This document shows, in pieces, positions 54,159 to 62,377 of a DNA stretch of 64,000 nucleotides; the first letter of the stretch is position 1, and each line of letters begins with the position of its first letter. Origin of the DNA: DASXRU01 sp034665305 (GTDB lineage: Bacteria > Acidobacteriota > Blastocatellia > Pyrinomonadales > Pyrinomonadaceae); contig JAXDFZ010000016.1 of NCBI GenBank assembly GCA_034665305.1, positions 186,001 to 250,000 on the forward strand. Direction: 5' to 3'. The position numbers and the translations under genes are program-made. The notes beneath the pieces were generated by a model, which saw only the letters and a list, made by a program, of their open reading frames with translations, did not search any database and was not told the origin of the DNA.

Positions 54159-55061
54159 ATGCGCTGTATCTTTTGCAAACAAGATTCTGTGGGTTCGAAA
54201 AGTGTTGAGCACGTAATGCCCGAATCGATCGGCAGTAAGAAGCGTGTATTGCCACCCGGGGTAGTGTGTGATCGCTGCAATAATTATTTTGCGAGGAAGG
54301 TTGAAGCTCCAATTCTGAACCATCCTTCGATGAGAAACTTTAGAGCATGGTATCAAGTTCCTACTAAACGCGGAACATATCCATGGCTACAGGGGCATAT
54401 CGCCGGTACGGACATCGCGGTTGGACTTCGACGCGACAAGGATGGAAAGTTCGAAATTGAGCCGCGAAAAGCGAGGGACAAAGAACGCGTTCAACGTGAA
54501 ATTAACCGTGGCTTTGAAGTTCCGTTTCTGTTCACCATAGAAATGGATCCACCGAAGCGAGAGATGTCGCGTTTCCTCTGCAAGATGGCGCTCGAAACCT
54601 TGGCGGAAACACTGTCAACTGGACCAGGCGCTACTGAACTGCTCGTTGACACTCAGTTCTTTGATAACATTAGAGAGTACGCTCGATATGGAACCAACTT
54701 TCCCGAGTGGCCCTACTCGCAACGCCGCATCTTTCCTCCCGACACTCTTATGCGTCATCCGAAAACCAATAAATGGGCGCGCGTGGGTTTTGGATGCGGA
54801 TGGTTCATGAACAAATATCGTGAAACACTCTTCTTTTTTGGTTTCTATGGCATTGAGTTCGTCATAAACGTGGGAGGTCCCTCGATTCGTGGTTACGAGG
54901 AGTGGTTAATCGATCACGGAAACATCAGTCCAATGGTTGAACGTCTTGGCTGTTATCTTACAATTGAAGGCACCCGTCGATCGCAGATGCACTATCTGCA
55001 TGGAAGTTTCACTAGTGACAAGGGAGTGGAATTCGACCGAGCCCACGGATACTGTCCGTAA
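54159..55061 (+). CDS. HNH endonuclease-like protein
   Basis: 300 residues. The first 45 are an HNH zinc finger of the type C3-x2-C6, VEHVMPESIG (Glu17/His18), then VCDRCNNYF with C37-x2-C40 and Asn41/Asn42. The remaining 250 residues are an unrecognised effector-like domain (YPWLQGHIAGTDIAV, MSRFLCKMALETLAETLS). Start ATG 54159 with GGAAGG 7 bases upstream; an earlier in-frame start at 53913 would overlap protein B. Noticeably more A/T-rich than neighbouring genes, consistent with recent transfer. Confidence 0.75.
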   Translation: MRCIFCKQDSVGSKSVEHVMPESIGSKKRVLPPGVVCDRCNNYFARKVEAPILNHPSMRNFRAWYQVPTKRGTYPWLQGHIAGTDIAVGLRRDKDGKFEIEPRKARDKERVQREINRGFEVPFLFTIEMDPPKREMSRFLCKMALETLAETLSTGPGATELLVDTQFFDNIREYARYGTNFPEWPYSQRRIFPPDTLMRHPKTNKWARVGFGCGWFMNKYRETLFFFGFYGIEFVINVGGPSIRGYEEWLIDHGNISPMVERLGCYLTIEGTRRSQMHYLHGSFTSDKGVEFDRAHGYCP

Positions 55062-55174
55062 CGCCTAAACAAAACGAGGGCCGGAACGCGGATAGCCTAT
55101 TTCTCAACTTGGTTTGATTGGAACGAAGGCAAATGTAACCGGCGTTGTGTTAGCTAAACCGTTATCCGCCAATT

Positions 55175-55294
55175 ATGGACGTTACAGTCAAGAATGTCGG
55201 GGGAATGTACGTTGCTGAGGTGCGACCAAAACAAACATTCGGCGGTGAACTGCTTCGGTTGTGGTTGGAGGCGGCTACAAGCTCTGAGAGGTAG
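55175..55294 (+). CDS. Possible 39-residue ORF
   Basis: ATG 55175 encodes MDVTVKNVGGMYVAEVRP and a Leu-rich end (GGELLRLWLEAATSSER). No RBS of note. Could be a fragment of a larger gene or chance; listed because it follows the HNH gene in an otherwise gene-free stretch. Confidence 0.2.
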   Translation: MDVTVKNVGGMYVAEVRPKQTFGGELLRLWLEAATSSER

Positions 55295-55309
55295 CTGAAG
55301 CCATCAAAC

Positions 55310-55465
55310 CGCGGCTCGGCAGCCGCATAGTGCGGAAAGCCTGTGGCTTTCCGGTTAGTTACCCATCTTTAATGCTTCCTGAGGCTGAGCCTCAGGAGAA
55401 GGTATCCACGTTAGCCGGTACTGGTAAGGAGAGCCTTACCGCACTGTGAGGCGGCGAAGCCGCAG
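55310..55465. repeat. GTGCGGAAAGCC palindromic repeat, copy 2
   Basis: ggctcggcagccgcatagtg then cggaaagcctgtggctttccg at the left, aaggagagccttaccgcactgt then gaggcggcgaagccgca at the right. The inner pair is gaggctgagcctc. Same layout as 31350-31530. Confidence 0.7.
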
Positions 55466-55529
55466 TCGAGCTGGGCAGTCGTCATTTACCGGTGGGAGTT
55501 TCAGGAGGGAGCGGGAGCGAGTTGTGGCA

Positions 55530-55922
55530 CTACCGCGAGCGGCGCCACGGCAGGCTCCACAGTTCGCGCCCTGAGATGATGGCGGAGAAAAGCCCGGTCA
55601 CGCCGATCGCGATCAATACCCAGACGAAAAAGAAATGTCCGCTGGTATGGCCGAGGCTGCTGGTCACGCCGACGCCCTTCCCTCGCATGTGGGCGAGCGG
55701 AACGACCAACGAAAATAGCCCGCCAAGGAACGTGATGATGTACCCCGAGCGCCGTTCAGCGAGCACGGTGGTTCCGTACAACCAGAAGACAAAGATGGGC
55801 ACGGCAGTGAGGTTGGTGAGCTTTCCCGGCTCAAATCCACGGACGATGTCGTCCGCCAGATGGAAGGTAAAGAAAAGAATCGAGAGCAAAGACGTGATGG
55901 TTAACAGAACGCTGCGTTTCAT
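55530..55922 (-). CDS. Four-helix membrane protein
   Basis: 130 residues, start ATG 55922 with GAGGAG upstream. Segments: LLTITSLLSILFFTFHLAD, AVPIFVFWLYGTTVLA, IITFLGGLFSLVVPLAHM and FFFVWVLIAIGVTGLFSAII, ending in a basic tail (PWRRSR). Resembles small uncharacterised integral membrane proteins; the longer frame from 56084 is repeat-encoded and rejected. Confidence 0.65.
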   Translation of the reverse strand: MKRSVLLTITSLLSILFFTFHLADDIVRGFEPGKLTNLTAVPIFVFWLYGTTVLAERRSGYIITFLGGLFSLVVPLAHMRGKGVGVTSSLGHTSGHFFFVWVLIAIGVTGLFSAIISGRELWSLPWRRSR

Positions 55923-55948
55923 TTGAGACTCCTCGCCTGATTGGGCTT

Positions 55949-56213
55949 TAGCCTTAAAAGTCATCGGCGCTATCGGGTTCGGCTTTGCCGCCGGATGTGA
56001 GGTGGTGGCTATACCCCGCCGTAGGTTTGGCCTACATCTTTGGGCTATGCCGTTGGTGCAGCCTTTAGCCCCCGGTGAATCCAAGGGGCTCAGCCCGGAC
56101 CCAGGGGCATAGCCCGGAAATTACTTGGCAGCTGTCGGCGGGGCGTAGCCAGCGCCTCACATCCGGCGGCAAAGCCGAACTCGAAATGTCCGAAGGACTT
56201 TTGAGGCCAAGCC
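55949..56213. repeat. Large inverted repeat (GTTCGGCTTTGCCGCCGGAT arms)
   Basis: Left arm about 55952-56022 (aaaagtc, gttcggctttgccgccggat, gtgagg, taccccgccg). Right arm about 56140-56212 is its inverse, 70% or more identical. Inner gggggct/agcccc stems. It is MITE-like in form with no coding capacity and abuts the truncated XRE remnant. Confidence 0.75.
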
Positions 56214-56250
56214 ACCCGCCGATCATGGATTAGGCCGTCGAGATCGACGG
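56180..56250 (-). pseudogene. N-terminal remnant of an XRE-type regulator partner of DUF2975
   Basis: In a frame overlapping the end of the DUF2975 gene the minus strand reads LEIAVDLDGLIHDRRV. This resembles the usual start of the small XRE repressors that follow DUF2975 genes (pattern IVVxLDxxLxDRRM). After 'RRV' the sequence turns into the arm of the 55949-56213 repeat. The helix-turn-helix itself is absent. Confidence 0.4.
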
Positions 56251-56790
56251 CGATCTCCAGGACATACTGTCGCGTCGGACCTCTTCGCGCATTAGCGCGC
56301 CGTGCGCGAACACGCGCGCCAGCACGAACGTGAGGACTACTGCGAGCCAGCCATTGATTGAAAAGCCGGCGTCCAGATGAAGCGGATGCGCTGGGGTGGA
56401 AACGGCTTTGGCGATTGCGCCGATCAGAATGCTGAGAACGTTCAGCGCGACCAGCAGCCAGGCGACCGCCTGCAATCGGGACGCGTTCACGGCGGCGAAT
56501 GGCTCGCCCTCGCGCACCGTCTGCAGGATCGCGAGTAGGCGTTTCATGCCGAGGTGATTAAGTGGAACCGCAACGAGACCGAGCACGGCGATCGCGCGCA
56601 GGCCCATGACCAGCCGTGCTGCCTCAGGCGAAGGAGCGAGTTTGAAAGCGCTCATGATCCATTGCTCGTTCGGCATGACAACCAGCAGCGCAAGGATCGC
56701 GACACCGCCCAGCAAGTTCACGACGACGAGGATCCGCAGCAGGATGTACGCGATTGGCAGTGCTGCGGATGACGAGATTGGCTTTGACAT
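56230..56790 (-). CDS. DUF2975 membrane protein
   Basis: 186 residues, four membrane segments: ILLRILVVVNLLGGVAILALLVV, GLRAIAVLGLVAVPLNHL, AVAWLLVALNVLSILIGAI and NGWLAVVLTFVLARVFAHG. GMKRLLAILQTVREGEPFAAVNASRLQAVAW is the characteristic DUF2975 block. Family members usually end near 'RDDLEGTV' and are followed by an XRE repressor. Here the tail RRDSMSWRSPSISTA is atypical because the downstream gene is cut off. Confidence 0.8.
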   Translation of the reverse strand: MSKPISSSAALPIAYILLRILVVVNLLGGVAILALLVVMPNEQWIMSAFKLAPSPEAARLVMGLRAIAVLGLVAVPLNHLGMKRLLAILQTVREGEPFAAVNASRLQAVAWLLVALNVLSILIGAIAKAVSTPAHPLHLDAGFSINGWLAVVLTFVLARVFAHGALMREEVRRDSMSWRSPSISTA

Positions 56791-56862
56791 GAATTACCAC
56801 CTTTTCCTATGTCGAATATCTGTTTGCTCAAAAAGTCGGATCCTAGTCGCCGCGAAGCAGTC

Positions 56863-57017
56863 TCATTAACACCGGGCTTCAGCCCGGTGATCGAAGGCTA
56901 CTCCAAGTTTCCTTTAACCGTTTTAACGGTTTACAGTCGGCGCGGCGAAACCGTTGAAATGGTTAAACTTCCTTATGATGGCCGCGTGATCACCGAGCTA
57001 AAGCCGCGGTGTTAATG
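56863..57017. repeat. TTAACACCGGGCTTCAGCCC palindromic repeat, copy 2
   Basis: cattaacaccgggcttcagc (56864-56883) is mirrored by gagctaaagccgcggtgtta (56995-57014). Inner aaccgttttaacggtttaca / gaaaccgttgaaatggttaa. Same two-layer layout as 35967-36110, with arm sequences changed but pairing kept. Confidence 0.8.
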
Positions 57018-57052
57018 AAACGGCTCTGCGTAACTGTGCGCCTCGGGCCCGC

Positions 57053-57574
57053 TCATTTTATCCGTTGAAATTCGCCGCGTAATGGCATCGGCTTCCCGTC
57101 TGGCATCACGAAAGTAAACGCTACTATGTGATGGTCCGGGTCAACCATTGTGAGCACCATGTCCTTCAGATACCCTCCCCGAGTGCTGCCGGTGACATCG
57201 AGAAAACTGAACTCGATCGCCTTTTCATCCGGCGACATCTTCCCCTCAAAGCGAGACCGGTTTCCGGCGTCACAGTAATGGGTGGCCAGCAAACGATTCC
57301 CATCCAGATAGAACATGGTGATCTCATGGCTTGGGGGCCCGCCCCCGCTTGTGTTCCCCTCATGCAGGATTGCGGTACCACTGGACACGGTGCGAATTGT
57401 GAAGTTGATCGATATGCCCATAATCGTACCTTGCCAGGAACCCGCCAGAGTCTTGAGTTTCGCGAGAGTCTTTTTCGCATCAGACTGCGCGCCGGCGTTT
57501 TTCGGCGGGTTATCCTGGGCCAGGACGACGGCGTGACTCGCAACGAGGATGATTAGAAGTGCTAGTTTTCGCAT
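57053..57574 (-). CDS. Secreted lipocalin-like protein of unknown function
   Basis: 173 residues. Signal peptide LALLIILVASHAVVLAQ. LKTLAGSWQGTIMGISINFTI and GTAILHEGNTSGGG begin an antiparallel beta-barrel pattern that ends HIVAFTFVMPDGKPMPLRG. This family is common as 'hypothetical' in Acidobacteriota; calycin-type ligand binding is plausible. Monocistronic. Confidence 0.65.
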   Translation of the reverse strand: MRKLALLIILVASHAVVLAQDNPPKNAGAQSDAKKTLAKLKTLAGSWQGTIMGISINFTIRTVSSGTAILHEGNTSGGGPPSHEITMFYLDGNRLLATHYCDAGNRSRFEGKMSPDEKAIEFSFLDVTGSTRGGYLKDMVLTMVDPDHHIVAFTFVMPDGKPMPLRGEFQRIK

Positions 57575-57892
57575 TAGTTCCCCTTTTATGGTTTACAAAT
57601 AATCGGTCGGATATCGGTAAGAAAGACCGGCATTCCGTAGTAACTTCCGTGAGGGCGTGGATCAAAAGGCTCTAAGATCATAAGCGGCGAAGGTGCGGAA
57701 TAAATCCTTCACCATCTCAACCAATCCTGGCCTCGCGGGCCTCAGGCGTTCTGGACCTCTCCTCCCACGCCCTAACGGACGTCGCTATTAACTATCGGTC
57801 CTTCGGACCTGAGGCCGTGCTACTTCAGCCTCTCAGTTATTAATCGAAATGTCGCCGAGGCGAATTGTTACGCAAATTTTAGCGACACCACC
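57575..57892. other. 318-base intergenic region with a weak palindrome
   Basis: No ORF. ggcctcagg...ggacc at about 57739-57758 is mirrored by ggtccttcggacctgaggcc at 57797-57816. The rest shows no recognisable signal. Confidence 0.4.
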
Positions 57893-59185
57893 TTACCGGC
57901 CGGCTTTGATATCGTAGGCCCACAAGGTCCCCAGGTCGCGAATGTAAAGCCTTCCGTTGGCAATCACGGGATAGGTAAACGCGCCTTCCGGAAAGGGACC
58001 GACCTTTTTCTTCTTCGGCTGAGCGGGCGGAGTGAATCGCCCCTTTGGGCGAAAGCTTTCGGGGCTCGCCTCCACCAACGCAATCTCTCCATTTATGCCG
58101 TGCAGATATAAATGCCCATCGGCGTAGGCGATTGACGACCAGCCGATCGTGTCTGCCTGCCATTTCACTTTTCCGGTTGTGAAGTCTGCCGCGACCAGCT
58201 TTGCCCCCGCTTCCGTACCGTAGATATGTTCGCCAAACACAAGTGCTCCACCGATGCCGTTCGGGAGGCCGCGCGTGAAGTAGACCTGTTCGCCGCTGCC
58301 ATCCGGTTTGACCCGGACCAATACTCCGCCAACCCCGAGAGCTCCGCAGTACACATACTCGCCATGCGCAATGGGAGTGAAATATTGCGCCGGGCCTTTA
58401 GCCACTTCCTTGTTGCGCCAGAGGAAGTTACCTGTCTTCGCGTCAACTCCAACCATGCCCTTGCTCAACAACTGCACATACTGTTTTCGTCCTCCGCTCT
58501 GAGCGACAACCGCCGACGCATAACCAGCAGCGTCACCTCCGGGGATTGCGGATTTCCAAATGAGGGCGCCCGTCCTTTTGTTAAGCGCCACCATCGTGGC
58601 CTGCGCGCCGCCCGGGGTTACAACGACGACGTCTCCATCAACCAGCGGTGATTCTGCATAGGCCCAATCGCCCGGTTGGCCACCAAACTCTTTGCGAATG
58701 TTCTTCTGCCAACGAATCTTGCCGCTCCCCGATTCGAGGCACACTAAGTCGCCGTCCGATCCCAGCGCGTAGATGAATTTTCCATCAATCGTGGGTGTGG
58801 AACGGGCTTTCGCGTAGGGCGGCTCCTGCTTGGGATTGCCGACGTTGCCGACGCGTGTGGTCCAGACAGGTTTTCCATCCTGAGTTGAGAGCGCCTGCAC
58901 AAATTCATTCTCCATGCTGGTGTTGCTCATCAGGTAAATCCGCTTGCCGACAACCGCGGGTGTTGAATAACCATCGCCCAGATCGTTCACCTGCCAGAGA
59001 AGTTTGGGCCCTTCCGCCGGCCATTGTTTCAGGAGGCCGCTCTCCTGCGATGTCCCGTTACGTTCGGGACCTCGCCACTGGGGCCAGTCGGAAGTGGAAG
59101 CCGCCATATCGACGGATCTCGTAAAGAACAGTCCTGAGACACACAAACATAGTGCTGCCGAGGCAGCTAATAATCGTAACTTCAC
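57893..59185 (-). CDS. Exported PQQ-like beta-propeller protein (BamB-like fold)
   Basis: 430 residues. Signal sequence LLAASAALCLCVSGLFFTRS. SDWPQWRGPERNGTSQESGLLKQWP is the typical opening of PQQ-like outer-membrane-associated propellers. Blades include KLLWQVNDLGDGYSTPAVVGKRIYL, SGKIRWQKN and TGKVKWQADTIGWSSIAYADGHLYL. Whether it binds PQQ is unclear; many such proteins are non-enzymatic scaffolds. It stands alone. Confidence 0.82.
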   Translation of the reverse strand: MKLRLLAASAALCLCVSGLFFTRSVDMAASTSDWPQWRGPERNGTSQESGLLKQWPAEGPKLLWQVNDLGDGYSTPAVVGKRIYLMSNTSMENEFVQALSTQDGKPVWTTRVGNVGNPKQEPPYAKARSTPTIDGKFIYALGSDGDLVCLESGSGKIRWQKNIRKEFGGQPGDWAYAESPLVDGDVVVVTPGGAQATMVALNKRTGALIWKSAIPGGDAAGYASAVVAQSGGRKQYVQLLSKGMVGVDAKTGNFLWRNKEVAKGPAQYFTPIAHGEYVYCGALGVGGVLVRVKPDGSGEQVYFTRGLPNGIGGALVFGEHIYGTEAGAKLVAADFTTGKVKWQADTIGWSSIAYADGHLYLHGINGEIALVEASPESFRPKGRFTPPAQPKKKKVGPFPEGAFTYPVIANGRLYIRDLGTLWAYDIKAGR

Positions 59186-59257
59186 TGTATTCTCCTTGTG
59201 ACTACCGGATTACTTCAGAGGCACATACGACGGCGGCCGGCCGCTAGTTCGGGTACT

Positions 59258-59432
59258 GGGTCAGTTTGAAGATCTCATTAGCACCGCACTTCAGTGCGGT
59301 GATCGAGGCAGCCCATATTTGACTAACGGTTTTGACCGTTTCCTAGTAAACCGTTGAAACGGTTAGAAGAGAATGCTTCGCCGCTACCCCACCTGACTGA
59401 AGTCATGTGCTAATAAGATTTGAACTGACCCA
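59258..59432. repeat. TTAGCACCGCACTTCAGTGCGG palindromic repeat, copy 3
   Basis: The outermost arms tgggtcagtttgaagatc (59258-59275) and gatttgaactgaccca (59417-59432) extend the element. Then ttagcaccgcacttcagtgc / gactgaagtcatgtgctaat, and inner ctaacggttttgaccgtttc / aaaccgttgaaacggttaga. The remainder of the gap to 59686 has 'cagattacgc/gcgcaatctg' palindromes only. Confidence 0.8.
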
Positions 59433-59686
59433 CTACCTTAGTTCGCAGCCACTTTTCTGAGTCCGGGGAGAGCCTATAGACTTTGAACTTCCAAGTCTCC
59501 ACAGACTGTAATTAGATTGTAAAAAGTTGTAACGAAAGGAAGAGGGCTGGTTGTTGAGAAGAATCCACAGATTACGCCGATTTCGCAGATTAGCACGTGG
59601 GTCCGTGATGTTGAGTGGACAGTAACCTCTCAACTGTCCTGAGGTCTGCATCTGAATAATCTGCGCAATCTGTGGATACCTGCGGT

Positions 59687-60367
59687 TTATTCGATGAAGC
59701 GATAGCCGAGCCGATGAACGGTAACTATGTGCTGCGGCTCGGATGGATCGGATTCGATTTTCTGACGCAGCTTCGCGATGTGGTTATCAACCGTCCGCGT
59801 AACCGGGGTGTTGTTATACCCCCAAACCTCGTCGAGCAGTTGATCGCGGGTGACGATCTCTCCTCGATGCCGGATCAGGTAGCGCAAGATCTCGAATTCG
59901 CGAGGTGAAAGATCTAATGCCTGCCCGCCTTTGCGCGCCGTGTATTTCTTGAAATTCAACTCCACATCGCCAAAGGTAAAACTTTCGAGCTCGACGACTT
60001 GTTTTGCCGCCCGGCGCAAATGCGCCCTGATTCGGGCGAGTAGCTCCTTAATACTAAACGGTTTCGTCACGTAATCATCGGCGCCAACTTCCAGCCCGAC
60101 CACTTTGTCAGTTTCCTCACTTCGAGCAGTCAGCATGAGGATTGGAGTTTCGATCCCGCGGGTGCGCAAAGTGCGGCACACATCGATTCCGCTCATCAAA
60201 GGCAACATCACATCGAGCAAAATGATGTCCGGTTTTTCGGTCGAGGCCTTCTCTAACCCTTCCTTCCCATCACGTGCCACGGATACCTCGTAGCCTTCAT
60301 ACTCACAGCTATCTTTTAATCCGAGCACCATGTTGGGCTCATCTTCGATTATCAGAACTTTGACCAA
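59687..60367 (-). CDS. OmpR/PhoB-family response regulator
   Basis: 226 residues. Receiver domain with acidic pocket Glu8/Asp9 and phospho-acceptor Asp52 (ILLDVMLPLMSG), Thr/Lys switch (VTKPFSIKELLARIRAHLRR). Winged-helix output domain LDLSPREFEILRYLIRHRGEIVTRDQLLDEVWGY, VDNHIAKLRQKIE. Start is TTG 60367 (LVKVLIIEDEP) with AGGAG 7 bases upstream; the longer frame is repeat-encoded. It is downstream of its cognate kinase gene. Confidence 0.92.
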   Translation of the reverse strand: MVKVLIIEDEPNMVLGLKDSCEYEGYEVSVARDGKEGLEKASTEKPDIILLDVMLPLMSGIDVCRTLRTRGIETPILMLTARSEETDKVVGLEVGADDYVTKPFSIKELLARIRAHLRRAAKQVVELESFTFGDVELNFKKYTARKGGQALDLSPREFEILRYLIRHRGEIVTRDQLLDEVWGYNNTPVTRTVDNHIAKLRQKIESDPSEPQHIVTVHRLGYRFIE

Positions 60368-60387
60368 GTGTTTCTCCTGTGACCGTT

Positions 60388-60478
60388 TGTAGGGGCGTCC
60401 CTCCGTGGGCGCCCCCTTCCTGTGTGACTCGTGACGTTGCAGTAAGCAGGAGGCGCCCACGGAGGGACGCCCCTACAG
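60388..60478. repeat. GTAGGGGCGTCCCTCCGTGG inverted repeat
   Basis: tgtaggggcgtccctccgtg then ggcgcccc (60388-60415) is mirrored by ggcgcccacggagggacgcc then cctaca (60452-60477). It fills the kinase-regulator gap and could attenuate regulator expression. Confidence 0.75.
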
Positions 60479-60479
60479 A

Positions 60480-62186
60480 TTATGCATCCGTACCTGTGCG
60501 CGCGAGTGGAAGGAGAATCGTAAAACGACTTCCCTTACCGACGTCGCTTTCAACCGAGATGGTCCCTTTGTGAGCTTCAATAATGTGCTTGACGAGGGAT
60601 AGCCCCAGGCCACTGCCCTTTACGTCATGAACCAGTCCGTTGCCTACCCGGTAAAACTTCTCGAAAATCTTTGCCTGTTCAGCGCGTGGAATTCCAATGC
60701 CGTGATCTGCGATCTCAATCGACAGATCAGACCGAACGGTTTTCGTGGTGATTGAAAGCTGCTTCACCTCGCCCGAATATTTGATCGCATTATCAAGCAG
60801 GTTTGAGAGCGCTTGCGCCATCGCATCGCGGTCCATTAAGACTGGCGGCAGCTCAGGTTGCATGTTCGTTTGCACGTCAAAGCCGGAGTTGCTGATTTGA
60901 TAGCGATAGCTGGAAAGCACGCCCGCAATCACTTCAGCCATGTCACCTGCGGCGAAATTATATGTTTTGCGGCCCGCCTCAATTTTTGAGAAGTCGAGGA
61001 TGTTATCGATCATCTTGTTCAAGCGCAGGCTTTCATGGCGAATGATCCGGTAGTACTCGATCTTCTTCTCTTCATTTTTGACACGACCGAGTTCGAGGAT
61101 TTCAGAAAACAGACTGAGGAGCGATAGCGGCGTCTTTAGTTCATGCGAAACATTGGCAACGAAATTTGATTTCGCTTGCGCCAGACGTGCTTCGCGATCA
61201 GTGGCCCGTATCGTGAGGGCAATGCCACCAAGTAAGACCACCAGCACCAGGACAGTTGCCCCGGCGCTGTGCAAAAAACTATTGCGCGCGAGGTTATCCA
61301 GATTTGTATTCTTCAGACCGACTGCTGCTTTCCAGTTTGAGAACGGACGATCAAAGTTGCTTTCGAGAAGGTATCCATTTCGGGCCACTCCGCTTGAATA
61401 AAGTACTTGGCTGTTCTCGTCGCTAATTGTAAGCGCCATAGCTAATGAGGAGTTGCTTGCATGCGACTTTGAAGTCTCCCCGATAGTGCGAGCTATCAAG
61501 TCGTCTCTGACGAAGCTTTCTTTTAATAAGACACCTGCAAAACCGCGCTGCTCTCCCTTTGCCAAATCCTTTGTTTGGTCCTGCAACGGAAAAAACAGAT
61601 ATGTTCCCGTACGCACACCCGGCGGACACGGCGTACAGGAATCATGTGCAAATAAATAGCTGCGATTACCATCAAGAAAACTTTGCGCCGTTCGCGCTTT
61701 TTCAAAAAGATTGAGCAGGTGGGACTCGGTAAGCGTGAACTCCGCGTGAGCGACTTTCACAAATTTGTCTGAATACAAATACGCATAACTATTCGTTTCC
61801 GGCTTATCGTCCGCGTAGACGAAAACAAAAATCTCTTCGATCTCAGGATGCGAACGTTTTACGTCAGCAAAATATTTTTCGATCTCTGCGGTGCTCCCTG
61901 CGGAGGAAAGCGAGGAAAGGTGCAGCCGGCCGATTGGGTTCAAGGTTTGAGCGGCGACATCCTCCAGCCGTTGTTTCATTTGGCGCTGTACCAGGGTAAA
62001 TCCCTGTCGCACATTGTCCTTGAATGCGCCTTTGGTTTTGTCCTGGAGTTCCGCGAGCGACTGATACTGCATGTAAGTCAACACCAGCAGGGGAAGGAGC
62101 ACGCCTACTGATACCAGTATCGTCAACTTTTTCCGGAGCGATAATTTGCCGATGCTATCTCGAAACATGCCGGGAACAGCATACAT
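60480..62186 (-). CDS. Sensor histidine kinase with extracytoplasmic sensor
   Basis: 568 residues. Membrane helix at about 20-40, a periplasmic sensor of about 265 residues, second helix at 306-327 (GATVLVLVVLLGGIALTI), then HisKA with VSHELKTPLSLL (His348). The HATPase has LSNLLDNAIKYSG, DHGIGIPRAEQ and GSGLGLSLVKH. The sensor carries a CTPC motif (Cys184/Cys187) with potential for metal or redox sensing. Upstream of the OmpR-type regulator on the same strand, so the pair forms one two-component system. Start at 62186 or ATG 62168. Confidence 0.9.
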   Translation of the reverse strand: MYAVPGMFRDSIGKLSLRKKLTILVSVGVLLPLLVLTYMQYQSLAELQDKTKGAFKDNVRQGFTLVQRQMKQRLEDVAAQTLNPIGRLHLSSLSSAGSTAEIEKYFADVKRSHPEIEEIFVFVYADDKPETNSYAYLYSDKFVKVAHAEFTLTESHLLNLFEKARTAQSFLDGNRSYLFAHDSCTPCPPGVRTGTYLFFPLQDQTKDLAKGEQRGFAGVLLKESFVRDDLIARTIGETSKSHASNSSLAMALTISDENSQVLYSSGVARNGYLLESNFDRPFSNWKAAVGLKNTNLDNLARNSFLHSAGATVLVLVVLLGGIALTIRATDREARLAQAKSNFVANVSHELKTPLSLLSLFSEILELGRVKNEEKKIEYYRIIRHESLRLNKMIDNILDFSKIEAGRKTYNFAAGDMAEVIAGVLSSYRYQISNSGFDVQTNMQPELPPVLMDRDAMAQALSNLLDNAIKYSGEVKQLSITTKTVRSDLSIEIADHGIGIPRAEQAKIFEKFYRVGNGLVHDVKGSGLGLSLVKHIIEAHKGTISVESDVGKGSRFTILLPLARTGTDA

Positions 62187-62269
62187 CGAGATGCTAAGGA
62201 AGACTGCCAGTCGTTCGCACGGAGTTGTAAAAAGTTGTCACTGGGAGCCATGCGGTGGGTGAACGTAAA

Positions 62270-62372
62270 AAGAGGGACAGGCAAGAGTACCTGTCCCACG
62301 AGTTGCCACCAAGGCTGATGCGTTAAGTTTTACGCGGGAAGGAAGGACAGGCAGGAATGCCTGTCCCACTTT
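62270..62372. repeat. GGGACAGGCAGGAATGCCTG hairpins
   Basis: gggacaggcaagagtacctgtccc (62273-62297) and ggacaggcaggaatgcctgtccc (62346-62369) are two tandem hairpins of one family. They lie between the convergent-looking ends of the kinase upstream region and the metalloprotease 3' end. Confidence 0.7.
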
Positions 62373-62377
62373 ACGCG

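Noticed and set aside
55055..55170. Possible integron attC-like site after the HNH gene (gcctaaac ... gttagc)
   Set aside because: The core RYYYAAC/GTTRRRY boxes do not match and there is no integrase.
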